Under the pieces are notes generated by a model. It was not told the DNA's origin, searched no databases, and saw only the letters and a program-made list of their open reading frames with translations. A stretch of DNA of 64,000 bases from positions 25,915,640 through 25,979,639 of the forward strand of contig NC_135781.1 of the NCBI RefSeq assembly GCF_028453695.1, given 5' to 3'. The position numbers and the translations under genes were made by a program. Within the stretch, counting starts at the first letter, position 1; the number at the start of each line of letters is the position of its first letter. The stretch is from Augochlora pura. Its lineage: Eukaryota; Arthropoda; Insecta; Hymenoptera; Halictidae. This document shows, piece by piece, positions 25,301 to 40,139 of this stretch.

Positions 25301-28300
25301 TCCTGAATGTCTTTCCGCAAGGACTATAGTAAGACACGTCGCCCTTTATCACACCAGACTTCCCTAATCCTTTGATCACCGTCTCCCGTTTCCAGCCACG
25401 TTCCAGAGGAACCTGAAGATCCCTTTCGCTGGGCTTCACCTTTCTTCTCTTCGCGTTCGAGACACCGTCCGTGTTGTCGTCGTCGGTGTCCGTCACTACG
25501 TCGGTGTTGCTGCCGCTCTCGCTGGTCACGTCCATGTTGCTCTCCTCGCCGGACACCTCCAGCAACTTGTTCTTCATCTTCTCCTGCAAAGACCGCTATA
25601 TAGGGAGCATGGTTTTAGTGCGAAATCATAAGAGAAAAAAACAAAACGGCCGGCCCAGGGTAGCATTCTTCTTCCTCGTCGGCGTCGAAAATTTCACGCG
25701 ACTCGGAAATCAAATTAATAATGGGAAATCATAGGAAATTATTCGATAACTGAACAGAAAACAAAATCTACGGTGCTGTTTGAAAGGAATGACCATTAAG
25801 TGGTGGATATTAAGTGTAGGATATTCGGGTTCCTTGCCTGCTGGGATCAACTTAGCTTTCCAGTCTAGATAATAATCAAATTTGTATTCCTGACTTTTAT
25901 CTGTTTTGCTTTACACAGCGCGATTCGTGTAATATGCGCTCAGAATTAGCGGATAAATACAGAAACGACAAGACAATTTCTTTATTTCCGAAGGGACGAA
26001 ATTTTGTCAAAATGCAATTCGTCACTAGCCTGAAATATAGCTAAAATTCGAGAAAGTAAAGGCGATTGATGCGAATAAAAAATTTGTTCCACTTCCATTT
26101 AAAATAAATCTTCAATATTGACAATACATTTGAATTGTTCATTTGTACACGTGATGATTCCAAGGGTTGCTAAGTGCTCCCAGCACACGAGTAATATGTT
26201 CCCCGAGGATCTAGGTACGCCCCAAGTTCTCCCGAAGTTCGCAATTTACCTGGTTCTTGTCGTCGCCCTGGCCGGTCGCAGTGGCGTGCAGTTGAGCAGC
26301 GAGGATGTTCGACCTGAGCAAGGATACCTGATGAGACAGAGGAACGCTGGGGTCCAAAGTCGGGGTTGGTTTGATGCCCAGCGCTCTGCTTTGCGCCAGC
26401 AACGAGGCTACGGTATTCTTCTTCGGTTTAGAAACACCGCGGCCCAAGTTCCTCGGCCGGCCATCCTTGTGATGCGTCGTGCTAGCGCTTTCGCTCTCCT
26501 CGCTTCCGCTGCTGGGCCGTTGCGGGGAATCCGCCGCGGCGAAAAGCTGCGCCAAAGACGGGCTAGGCGACGCCGGTACGGGCACCGAGTTCTGCGGCAC
26601 CCTTCGCGGCTTCGGGCCCGGCTTTCGCCTCGCTGCGGGGCGCGAATCAAATTTTTCTATTTGAAAGGGGACTGAATGGGGTAGAGCAATGATACAGTAT
26701 CTTCAGATAGTCAGCTTGTCGAAATTCAGATGGTGATTGGATGGATGCGGATCGGGATGGGCTCGGAGGGAATTCGAGCCAGCTCCACGTGTCGTCAGAA
26801 AGCGACGTGATCAATTCTTAATTTAACTACTATATCTATTCAGACTTACTTAATTACTATTAGATTAGGTTAGAAATACAAAATAAAGTATTATTACTTT
26901 GAACATTAATACTTAAGAGGTATAATCGCTTCGTTTTTTTTATAATTGGTCTTAGACTAATATTATCACCATAATTTAATAAATAATTATTTAAGCTATA
27001 GTAGTTAAAAGCTAAGTCGAAAAGATCATGAGTGACTTTAAAAATGTGTCTTTACGAGAAATTCGTGCGTCTATTTAACCCCTTGCCTCTACAAAATTCT
27101 AACGACTAGAACTTTTTCGATTTCCATGCTAAATGAAAATCACTCGCATAATATACCACTCGCAGAATATAGAACCAAAGCATTGGTATTTTCTTTTCTT
27201 AATCATTTAAGTAAGTTCAAATTACTGCATCAACATCCTCAGTTTCTTTTAATCTTCACACTATCTTAAATTCTGTCTACCGATTTTTACCACTATTTAT
27301 AGATACATTTACATTTATATTTAACTTTAATGTCGCATTTACTCGCATAATTAAATACAATGACGTTGACAAAACGAACTCGTCGATATACGGCAAGGGA
27401 TTAAAGAACAAGTGCGCGGCTAGATCGCTGTTACTTCGACTTCGTTGAAGCAAAACCGACCAGCTACTCGTGTTTGCTTCTGTTCACGTTGAGCCGGCTT
27501 TACGGCGCCGTCTGGTTAGTAGCGTGTCACTGACGTTGAAGTTAGTAAGGTCGGTTCCGTAGAACGATGGAGATGATTGCACTTACATGTTCGATCGGAG
27601 GCGAGCAACGATTGGCTCAGGTTGCTGAGCTGACTGAGCGGCTGGCTGCCGGAGATCGGCGAGCTACAGCTCGTCGTCGCCGGTTTCAGGGAGAGATTCA
27701 GAGGCGCGTCCGAATCGTTCGAACTGTTCGCGTTGGTGGTCGTGTACGACGTGGGCGCAGGTAGAACGGATCCGTTCGTCGAGTGCGCCGGTAGTTTGAT
27801 CACCTCCACGCGATCTACCGGTTCCCTGTAGTCGTTCGACTCGGTCTGAAAGGGCAACGATCAACGACAGTAGATTAAACAGCTGTTGAAACTTCTTTAT
27901 ATACTCGGTAATCGAAGTTGAGGAATTCGCGGGACATGATCGAAGCTCGACGCACGTCTGTTTCGTGTGCAGTCTTCGAAGACTCTGGTGGCTGCTGATA
28001 TAATTGAAGTCTCCATTTTTCGATACAGCGATACGCACTGTCCGTTTCTCAGAAGAAGTCAGTCGTTTCAGTCGAGGGATAAGGAGGTATTTCTCCGCTT
28101 TACCTGTGCGCCTAACTATTCTAAGACCTTCCGAAATTCACTTTTATTGCTAAACGAGAAGATCAATAAACTAATCGGACACGAGGAGCAAGGGGAATTC
28201 ATCGCCCGCTCTACCTAATCACGTCTCTCGTTCAGCGCGTCACTTAGCCAATAATAATCAAAAGCTTGAAATTCAAACAAAGTGGAAGAGGCTAGGTGGA

Positions 28301-31300
28301 GCGAACGACTGCTTCCTCTTGCCTGTTGCGTCATTTAGTTTGTGCGTAGTGATTAATTTTCTCGTTTCCCGGCATTACCTTGAGGTTCTCAACGTTGTAC
28401 GTTAACGTAGGCGTAAGATATCCGTAAAATTCCTATACTCGAAAGCATTGCAAGTCTGTGCACATGAGAGTAATACCGCGCGAACCAAACGTGATTATAT
28501 TCACTTATACCTCATAAATATGGAACACGTATTTAAGACGCGTATAGTAGCTATTTGAAAAAATCATATGATCCAATGTAAACATAAAAAATATGTGTAC
28601 AATGCAGCACGTTTGCTGTATAGTGCAATGCAAAGATAGTCGAGTTGCTAATTAGTAATTAGTGTTTCCAAATAATCATGTGTTCGTAAGAAAAATCTGA
28701 TGTTAATGCTCTAGGGATAAATGAACGTTCTTGAATCTTGTAATTTGTCTTTCTCGCTTTGTCTCGATTATTCAGCGCCTCCTGGTGTTCGTCGCACGTC
28801 TGTTTCGCTTACCAGTAGTCGCGTAAATAACATGCACGCACACAGACAACCGACAAAGCACTATAATACACGTGTCTATTGTGTGTGTTTCTAGCCGAAA
28901 ATTGCGACCACGAGGGAGCGAGACGATGACGTAGGCAGAAGGTGTTGTTTGTTTGTAATTGGCAGGACTCGCGAATCCCACGTTTCCTGCAAATTTCAGC
29001 TAATAGGAAGAGATCATTTCGCGTTTACCGTACTGCGAGGGCGTTAACATGGTTGGTGGGAATCGGTCCTATACTATTCTGCACTATTCTCAATTGACTT
29101 TTTCTGAGAAATTTTCTAAATTAACAGCACGAGGATAGAAATCTTTAAACATTTCGAGTTCGTTGACAAAGCTCGAGTTTAGACTTTTTAGTGTCTAAAT
29201 TGTATTTTCTTCCTTGCATAAAAATATTGAGTTACTATAACAGTAATTTCGGTCTCTTTAATAATAATATTTATTTGACCAGAGAAGGTCTCTGTTACTA
29301 TAATATGCTATTAAACAGCACAAGTAGCATACGGATAGAAATAGAGAAGAAAGAAAAGAGAATGATACGATAAATATAATATAAAATATATATAACATAA
29401 TTTTTACAAGCCTTCCACTTGGAAAACCGAAATTACAGTTGCAATAAATCAATAATTACGAGACAGTCGAAATTCCCATCAGAGCCACCGATCTTCGGCG
29501 GCATTATCACAAAGAAACAGGTGAATATTTATTCGGTCGCGACCGAGTCGCGGCAGAGGCCAGATTAATGTACGAGTGGCAATTACCGTAGCACGATTGT
29601 ACTTTCTCGGCTCCATCATCAGCGACGTCGTTGTCGTGTTCGTCTGATGAGCGGTGAGAGCAGGCACCGGTGGCGGGTGCACGCTCACGCTCGGTGTGTC
29701 CAAGGATATGGTCTTCTTCCTGCCGCGGTTCGTTGTGCCAGGAACCTTTGGACCGACTATGCTCGACGTGTACTTGATGATCTCCGTGTCGGGAGGCAGC
29801 CGCACGCCTCCCAATATATTGCTAGGATCGCTGAACAAAACGCATTACGATTAACCGACCCATTTCGCGATCTTCGAACGATCCTCTAAGTAACTACTTC
29901 CTTGATCCCTTGAGCGTTGCGTCGACGGTGTGGACAACTTTTATATCTTGCGGGCTACTATTTTTAATATTGAGCAAATCTAGTGTATTTCTACGATTTT
30001 AAAAAAAATTTTTTGACGATAAAAGTAGCATTTTCTATTAATGTTGCAGGTGCAATCATAGCAGTGCAAATAACCTGTTAAAACGCAACTACCTTTAAAA
30101 ATGTAACATGGTTAAGGTTATTTATTTTACAAGGATTAAAATGGTAGAAATGATCTCTCTAACATCTTCAAAAAATTTGTCACATTTAGCGCAGTACCAA
30201 AAAAGTGACACCGTTTCAAAAGTTGTTCGAAAAACCATAAAACTTTTTAAAAACGCATCCACGCATCGTTTTATTCTCCGTCGAGTCAATTAACTGTTCG
30301 AACAGAATAATAACGACGCTGGAACAAAAATCGTTTTCAATTTCGTTCGGCGAGATCCGCTAGAATTCGGACACTCGGCGTATATGGGATTTTCGTGTAA
30401 CAGCCGAAGGGTTTGTCCGAAGAAGCGATCGAACGAAATCCGGGACGGCCGCAACGCTCAAAGGATGTCGAACGAACGACGTCCGGGGCTGTCGATTTTC
30501 GGTGGACTTTTTTCCGCGACAGCAATATGAAATCGCGCAGCAGCCCGGCGGTAACCGGTCGAAAGACAAATTGTTTAAAGCTTGGCCGGCGTTAAGGGCC
30601 ATCGAACAATCGTAACAACGAAATTACATGGTCACGAGCGCCGCATGAAAGTTAAATGACCGTTGGCGCGGGCGGCGGCGGGGTGGTTGGAGAGGCTGGA
30701 CGGATAATACAGAATTTACGGGGACGGATACGGCAGAGAAAATTGTTGCGAGAGAGAAAAATCGATCGGCGCGCGGCCGAGCAGCGTCTCTTTCCGGTTT
30801 TATTCGCGGTCTGTCGTTCGTTCGTTTCGCGTTCTCCCGTATTTTTTTCTCTCCTCCCCACAGCCGGGGTTCTCTCTCTCTCTCTCTCTCTCTCTTTCAC
30901 TCTTTGTCTCTGTGCGCCCTGGCACTTTTCATTCTTAACGATCTCTCTCACCTGCCCTCTTTCGCTGAACTGCGGGTAGTATCGGCGAGCATGGAAAAAT
31001 AATTAATGGGAGAGGTAAGTGCGCCGCGGACGCGGCGTCGTCAGTTAAAAAATAATGGGAGAGAGAAAGCATCGATTTAACGAGCGGCCGCGCAGAGCCG
31101 AGCGCTCCTTCACCTACCTGACGACGTTCGTTTGCGAATTTGGCGTGCTGCTGGCCGAGGTATTGTGATGAGAGGACGTGACCGGCGCCTGAGTCGAGAC
31201 CGGCAAACTGCTGCTCGTCATGCTCGGCGTCGTCGAGCTGCTGCTGTTCGCCGGCGTCTTGTGACTCTTGCTTGACTTAGCTGCGGGCCCCGGAAACATA

Positions 31301-34300
31301 ACACGCACCTCTAAATCGCTGTTCCGACAATTGCTCGCATTTGTTCGCATTAGCTGTCGCGACCAATTCGGAAACGTTCTACCATCGGTCGCTTCCACAT
31401 TAACACTTTACCGGTCGGCCGGTCGTTCGGCCGTGAACATTCCCCTGACACTGGCTCTGTTTCGGCTTAGACTTTCGCGCACGATCACACATATGCGCTC
31501 TTTCCATTTCCTTGTAGAAATGTTAAATCAAACGTTGTGAAAGTGCTTCTTATACTATTCACTTTCTGTTATTATAGAGTCACTAAATCTACCGACATTG
31601 ATATATTTTCGTAACATTAGCATTAAACAATATTTATTTGATCTATTTTATTTATTTTACTCATCGCGAGAGGCATCTAATATTCAAGAACGTAATAATA
31701 TATCCAACACTTTAACTCGATAATAGATATCGAATTGTTGGCTGCCATGGCAATCGATTCGCAAACTATCGGTCGGTATAAAAAGCCAATTTATAGGTTA
31801 CTGGTCGGTAAAGTGTTAACATTGAAGTTAAAAACAGCTGCGAACATTTCTTTCAAAATTTTAGCAAGTAAAAGTAGCAAGTAGATTTAATAGTACATTC
31901 GGATGACGGAAAAGGTAGATGAGATGTAGTAATTGTAGATGTAAAAAGTAGTAGTAGAAGATGTAAAATGTAGTAGTAGATGTAAAAATTGTAGGCTAAT
32001 GCATGTATTGCAGTCTTTAATAACGACTTTAAACTTCGTAAAGGTAGCAAAAAAGTCAGTGGCACGTTGAAGTAAGGGAAAAGGTCGATGGTGTAAAATT
32101 AACCCCTTGCTATACTGTAACGTCTTATATCCTCTTGTCATCGATATTTAAACGTTCAAGTAGATGTAAACAGACAATAAATATAAAGTTATAAATATAA
32201 ATAAATATAAATAAATATAAATATAGTAAATTTTAAATTTTAAATACATTAAATATATTATAAATATAGACCAAAAGTTCTGATCATTGTAATCGTAAAG
32301 AAAATAGTACGTCAAGGGTTTAAAGGTATCCACGATTTACTAAATGATTTAGAGACCGTAAAAAGTATCGTAGACATCGTTAAAGAGCTAATATTGTAAA
32401 TAGAATAACTGTCGACCAATGATAGATGCGGATGAATACACAAGAAGCTGAACAAGGTAGAGTGTTTTACAGAAGCAGTTACATAGTTGCACGACCGGTC
32501 GTTGTCAGCGTGAGTTTAATTTATAGTCAGGGTCGGGTCTGCTAACATGATTACAGGGGACAGTGAGTACTGTCTTCTCAACTTTATCCCACTGACTGAC
32601 TATCAGAGGGACTGAAACATAACGCCCCATGGAATTTAACCTCTGGATGCACTGGAAGTGGCGACGCCAATTACCAGAGTTGACACTACGTGTTTATTAA
32701 GCGGTGCGACTGTGTTTCGATGACTGTTTTGAATACAACGATCCTGCATACTGAAGTGTTCGTTGTGTTGCGGAATCATCGCACCTATGCAACGAAACTG
32801 TCGCAAAACGGTGAGCAAATTTTTATAAAAAAACCGCGATGTAAAAATATATAGCAATTTCGTTTGCCACGAAAAGCCGTGTAACTCGGAAGAAAAGTAT
32901 TCAGATCATAAAAATCGATAAGAGTAAAGAAAGGACTCTTGACGCTCCCCTGTAACCAACGTGGCAGTCGACGCGTTGATTAAATTATATAGATAGATAC
33001 TCCGGCCAATGAAGCAGAAATTGAAAATTATATAGCCGCAAGATTGTTCTCGTGGCGGATTGGTGTAATAGCAGAGGTCAAAGAGCAAGCGATTGTTGTA
33101 AAACGAAATAACCGTTGCAATACTTACACTTACTGGACTTGTGAGACGAAAGGGACGGGGGATTAAGTAGAGAGGCAGGATAGGGTGGCAGGAGGCTCTC
33201 AGCACCAGGTGGAAACCCAGGGAGTCCTGCCGCTCCTTGTAACCTCGCGAGGTAGTCGTGTGCCGCCAGATGCGAGGCCATCGTCCACCATGCTGCGCTC
33301 GCAGGATTGATACCTGTACACGACCGTATACAAATGTAATGATTAACTATTAATTATCGTGATCTGTTTGAAAAGTGTACAGGTTTATTGGAACAATAAG
33401 ACCACGGATTTTTCTGCGATACACAAATTGTTTATACCAACTGCAAGAAATGAAAGTTACATAAAATGTTCTTTCTTTTTCGTATAATTTTAATAGATAC
33501 TGTATACGTTTGATTTTCTTCTTACTTTGTTCAAATGCGAAACTTTTATAAGATATATAATTTAATAGACAATGTCAATGTAATGTCTTTCTTAACCAGT
33601 TGCTTGTTTTCGACGAGTAGACTTTTAATGGAGAAACATTTTCCGTCACGACGAGTATACTTGTCGAAAACGGGAAACTGGTTAAGCAAGACAATCGTGA
33701 AGGAATTCTGGGGGATTAAAGATTTAAAATAATGAAAAGGGTTAATTACCTAAACTCGCAGCTTGACTGGCGGCCACGCTGAGAGTGCCAAGGCTGCTGT
33801 GCGAGTACGGGGGTGGCGGTGGCGCAGAGGCCGGCGTGTGGCCCCCAAAACCGGGAGCAGAGCCACCTCGGCCCAGGATGGCGTAAGCCGACGGCAAATG
33901 GTGGGCCCCCAACCCATATCCGCCGGGCATTCCACCGAAAAGCGACGAAGCTGCGCTGTCGCCCCGCGGCCAATACGCTGCAATCAAAACCAAAACGAAC
34001 CGGTCCAATTATATGCTCGCGCACCAGGCTACCTAGTCAGTTTCGCCCTCGTACGTACACCTCGGAACCGCGATCAGTGCCCGTTTCCATAACAAAGTAG
34101 CTATCGATTGCAATCCGTGAGCCAAGTTCCCTGTTCAAAGTAGCCGCTGCCGGCGGTCAATCAATTTTTTACAATCGACCGACAACCGATAATTGTCTGT
34201 TTATCTGCTCCGTTTACGTATATTCCGTATTTACACCGGTCGAAAACGAAATAATGTTTCATCGGTGTTCGTTCTGAGGAATTTATGCGCCGGTTAAGTA

Positions 34301-37300
34301 TTCATTCGCACCCCGAGCCAAGGGGTTTGCCGTTCGATTTTATTTCTGGAACAATGGATCGTTCCGTTTTCCGTCCGCTTATTCGCTCGGAAAAATTGTA
34401 TTGGATCTCCTAGTTATTTCCTAGTTGATATCACTATTTTGCCTCCTTAAGAACATTTCTGCTCAACACCCCTGTCGGGAGTGTTTGATTTAATTTTGCC
34501 GCGTTTCAAAGCGTGGAATTTTCGAATATGGTAATTTCGATTGAAAATAAAATAAGTAGGAACCGATCGATCGCGTAAAATCGCAGAATTGGAAGGCATC
34601 GATCGATTAGCACGGCCTCCTGAGCCAAATGTTTTCCAATGGGCGCATTTATTAAGTCCACCAATAATTACACATTTACCAGTAACGAAGCCAGGGATTC
34701 GAAGCCACTGCTCGAATAATTACGACTGGGCTGGTCGTGGAAACTGATACCTCCATCAAATTTGAACAACGCGAAATTTCGCCGGCCGCGTTGTTTAAAT
34801 TCCGATAGGAAAATGCTCCTCCTTCCGCGCGGTCCCTTGTTATCGAAATAATCAATAAATTAATGAACGGCGGTGCCGCGTCGATACGCCGGCGCCATGC
34901 AATTTTTTTTCTCCTCCGTTTCCCCACTTAATTTGATGCTCTCTGTTTTCTCTTCTTGCAAATTGTTTCGGCGGGATACGCGCGTCCCTGTCGGCGAGCC
35001 GACGACAATTTCGGTTAATTAACCAACTATTTGGGAGAATTCGAGAATTAATTTGCCGGCGATGGTACGAGCCGCGCGTATTGCATACGGGAATCGAGAG
35101 GGTGGCGCGGTGAAAGATTAAGGTTAACAGAGGGTGAAAGAGGGTGTTACGCAGAGACGTCAACAAATGTTTATAAATCCGCGAGACCGAAAGATAATTG
35201 GTCGGGCGCACGGCGCCGCCGAAATATTTTGCTTCCGCTCCGTGACCGTGTTAGAGGGACGCACACGGACACGGGGGCACGGAAGGGGGGGTGGGGGTGT
35301 GCTGGAAAGTTGCATAGGGGAGAGAAAGCTGCAGCCCCGACGCGTGAAAATGCAACGAGGAGATGGGAGAGCCGGGGACACGCGAAGGCGGGTTTAAATA
35401 ATAGAACCGGCCGCTCGAAAATAAATCGCGGCCATTATTATTCGCTCGCGAACACGGGCCCGGCAAAATCCCGGAATTATTTAATCGACGTGGTGCGCGC
35501 CACGAGGAATTACCGATTGATTATCGAATATAGAAAATTTTGTTGCGCCGGAACAACGGCCACCGTTATTTTCCCCGGCCCGATCAATTATTTTCCTCGA
35601 AAATCCTTATTGTTCCGCCGCAAAACCGATTGCTTGTTACACGCGCACGCTGAATGCTACAGGAAAATTGAAAATCCTTCAAAGTAGCCGAACTTTGAAT
35701 AACAAAATTCATTCGGCTCGTTTATATTTTTCGTATAAACAGACTTCATTAACGAGAACAAGTAAATCGAAGCCCGAACAAAATGAACCATTTATAAAAT
35801 TAAAAATTCGCTCCACGTTAATCTAACATTTATCGAGTCACCGAAAGAATAAATATGTCTTATGGATTTTTATTCAATTTTTGCTTCTTGCAACGATCGC
35901 AGACAATTTTTATACGATGCATGCGCTTGACACATCGGATTCCGACGAAATTATAATTTATCCATCCGAGCAAGCATTTCGGAGAATCGTGCGAGAATCG
36001 AAGAAGCGGACGCGGTTCCCTGCGGGAACGAATTGGAAGGTGAGGGGTTAACTAAATCATCTCGATCGGAATTATCGGGTGCGTGCTTTACCCTAACAGC
36101 GGGGCGACGATTAAAGTATTAAGTCGCGTCGCCAATAATAATAATAATAATCACGCCAGCCCGGTCGGGCCACGAGCGCGCCTGCTGCATTCGAGACTGC
36201 GTTCTGGACTGCAGGGAGAGCAGGAAGCCCGGCAAATTGCAGAAGCTAGGAACTCGTTATGGTAATGCCGTTGGCAGGGCCGCCGCGCCGCGCCGCAGCA
36301 AAAATGCCCCGCCGGAACACCTCGATACTTTCTAATTTTCATAAACCGCCAACAATTTTCATTAAACTATCCCGCTTTGTCGCAATTAACAATTACGCGC
36401 GGCCGTGCGCGCGCGCGCGCGCCCCGTGACCCCGGGGCTTTGTTATGTAATTCATTACGCGACAGCATTATCGTGGATTACGGCGAATCTATTCCGTGGT
36501 CTCCAATGAAATAATTGCTCGGTTGGCACCGTCACATGTTCTATTCCCCGCGTCCATTTGCCGACCGACGCGTCTGGAAAAATTGCTCTTCTCCGAGAAT
36601 ATTAGAGAGCGAGACGACGAAGATTCAAAAAGGATCGCCATTGGTTGCCTGTATTGAAGATCGAAAGGTAGTGAAAGGGTTGAAATTGTTAGGCAGTTGT
36701 ACCTGTCCTAAGTCGCTTTGCATTTTGGGGAAGGTAATTACTGTGCATTCCTAGATATTTCAATTTAACTTGCCGTACCTTTTCTTCAGTGTTATGACAA
36801 AGTTTCTCGATTATGATAATTTTTTAGAATAAGAAGAGAGTTTGTATCTGTTGCGTACCTATATTTTCGTGAACACTTAAATATTGTCGCGAAAAGAATA
36901 GAATTGTATTCCAATTTAAAAGGACGGGGTAGCATTCAGACTTAACTGGTTGTTACTAGAGTCAAAATAGTTAAAATACAGCGAGAGGTTAAAGTCTCTA
37001 GACTGTCCGAGAATCTTTGCAACCTACATTCTTCGCACGAGGGAGGTCTGAGATCAGCATCTAGGTCAATGTTAAAGATCCCATTGTACCGCTCCAGATT
37101 ATTGACCTTAAATAAGCCGAAAGTCGATCGATTAAATTCGATCGAACTAAATACACCTGCGATGTTCCTAGATAAAACAGAACACACCCGCATGTCTGGT
37201 CAGTGTAGACCGTTTCTACTATGCAAACATGAAGTAAGTCGATGAACAATGGACAAAAGCGTGCAAAAAGAGCACGATAAATACATAGAATCGAGAATAG

Positions 37301-40098
37301 AATGAACTTAAGGGGTGATTTATACTGAATCGTCGAGAAAAATCGCCGAGGAATGGAATCGAACGGGGTCGAACCGAAGGAGCAGCTTCGAGAAGAGCGT
37401 GTGTTGCGAGTAGCACGTGACCGAACGCGTGACTCGATTCCTACATCGGCTTTAACTCGACTCGAGTCGGCCATATTTCCGCGCATTACGTATCTTTCTG
37501 TTGATTCAAGCAGCGGATCGATATACGAAAATTCTACTCCCCCACCTTTGTGACGAGCACACACCGCCGCAAATACGTTTCCGTCGCGGGCGTGTCGCGG
37601 GCTGCACACGAGCCTCGAATCTCCCTTCGCGCGTGTGTGCATGCCGGCCGGTTGCGCGTGTGTTTGTACAATTTATTGTTACAAACGCGGCCACGAGTGT
37701 ACCGTTGATTTTCTACGAGTACCGCGGCCTTGAGCAAGGCCGTGGCATTGAAATCCAAGCGCCGCTTTAATTTATACCGGTCGTTGAACCCCCGGCTGGC
37801 TTATACGACTACTTCACCGGCTGAGCAGCTGCATAATGCAGCTCTAGGTGCATACATATATACACGGGCGCGCGCGTATGCACACGTACGCCGGCCGACG
37901 GATTGAAATTTTCCTGACGGATTTTCCCTTTCGTTTGCTATGCTGCTTTTCCTCAGTTTTTTCCTACTTTCTCTCATTCTCTCCCCCTCTCCCTCTCTAA
38001 CTCACCGCCTCTCTCTCTCTCTCTCTCTCTCTCTTCCTCGCGAATTCGTCCTTTTATCTCGTCCGCTATATAACCTCGAACAATTAATTCTCTGTGCACG
38101 ATTTCCTTTATTTTATGGAAATTCCTTAGACACTGTTTTATCGATGTCTTCGGAATTACTTTATCTAGATCTCGTTCGCCTTGCAATGCTAAATGAGCAA
38201 CCTTCTAGATTTAGATTGGTTTTCTTCTGGCTGCAACTTAGATTAATTTCCTTCCACCTCCAATTAAATCTCCTTCCAATTTTAGAAGTTTTTATTATCA
38301 CGGAAGTAAATTATTATGCGTTTCACGATGTTACATCCTGTCGATTTAAATATAAACGATTAAATAAATGGAAGTCTAACATCCAAGGACTGTCAAAACT
38401 AAATCCATAAGACTGAAAAGAAGCGTCGTATAAAAAGGCTCGCGAGAACGAAAATTTCTTCTGCGTCAATTTCGCGTTTCATTACGTCAGCGGCGTAATT
38501 TTGTGACATTGCCATCATTAACTAGCTTGATATTAACGTCGGTGGACGGGAACCATCGACTGATAAATAATTTCGGAAATTATACGGCGACACGGAACGG
38601 CGCTCGGGCCTGATCGTTTATAACCGAGCGCGAGGACCCTCTTCTCCCCGTTCGCTTGGCTCGCGCGAGATACAGCGTTTTCCCGATTGACTTTTAATAC
38701 GGGCACAAATTTCTTCTTTTAACGAGCCAGCGACGCCGCCGTGCCCTGCCTCGTGCTTTCCTCTTTAATCCCGGACTCTTTAATGGCAATCCATTATTCG
38801 AGTAATCGACCGACCGGCGAAGAGCATTAAACCGGGCCGCCATTTTCGGGGATGTTCCTTGGTCGCCGGCGTTCCCGATAAAAGAACGCTTCTCCCACCC
38901 TGCTGAATATTTAAACATACTTTTCGGGACAATAGCCTTTCTTGGCTGAACCCGGTTTAACCCGCGGACCGCGGGTTAACCTCGTCGTTCGTATACAACT
39001 GGCTCTTTCATGGGGTTCCGGGCCGCTTGCTTTCTTCGTCTTTGCATTAACACTTTGCTGTAAGGAGTCGCTACAAAATTTGTTTATATTCAAAAAACTG
39101 TGAAAAATGTAATTATAAATTTAATTATAAAATGTAATTAAATCTGCATCAGGTTATATAAAATGGAAATACTGTAGGTCAGCGTACTCCTGCAAGGACT
39201 TAATTGCTTTGAAAATCTGCATCAAAGGGAAGATTCTGTTAAGTTTACGAAATCTGTCAAAGTGACAGGAGAACATTTCGTAATTTACGATCATTCAGAT
39301 TGTGACAAAATATTTATGAGTAACTCATTCAATATATACGTTACACGTGGGAAATATTGCAACGAGATTCGATAAAACTCGGAATAAATCTCTTATTATT
39401 ACACTTTCAATGCGTCAATGTCAGCAAGAAAATTCTTTTCCGAATTTTATGTTTTAGAAAGACATTTTATTCCCCGATTTATTCCCCTATTTCTCCGTTG
39501 AATAATTAGACCGAGGGGCCATTCCCACGAGTTGAAAATCGTGTGCGCCGCGTTGCAACAGGAGCGAAGCGGAAATTTCTTTCAGAATAATGTTCTATTG
39601 TAAATCTCGGCCATTGAATTTGTTCGTAAATGCGTTAAATTCCGCTTTCATCGAAAGTATTTTTCAGTTGATCAAAGTAATTTCGCGCGGGATTACGAGC
39701 TCGAATTTCGAAAAACCGGAATTAATCGTGACGTTAAAAGACGTCAGACGCGACGCGATGGGCCGCGCGCGTCGCAAAATTTTTCCCCAACGTCCGGGAG
39801 AACAATGGGACGCGTAAAACGTTCACATTAACGATCGTTTTTCGCATTTCTATAAAACACGGGGAGCCGTTCGGCGCGTTCCGTGTGCCCGGGTGCCGAT
39901 ACTCCGGGAAATAAAGGTTTCGTACAGATACCAGTTACGAAGATTTACGTTCGGAAGTATCAACGACGCGCGCGGAGCCGAGCCGAATCAATAACCGGGC
40001 ACACGCGGATTCGCGCAACGAAGAGGAATTAAACCGTAATACCCGTTTGCATGAAATAATTTTATCAAAAAGTTCTTTGGCCGTGTATCGGAGGCATG

Positions 40099-40139
<41 letters not shown>

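Noticed and set aside
34685..34705. tRNA-like B-box (GGATTCGAAGCC)
   Set aside because: No matching A-box, acceptor stem or anticodon arm around it.
39049..39200. TTAACACTTTGC start similar to MITE ends (also 54287)
   Set aside because: No matching inverted right end was found, so these are not called as elements.
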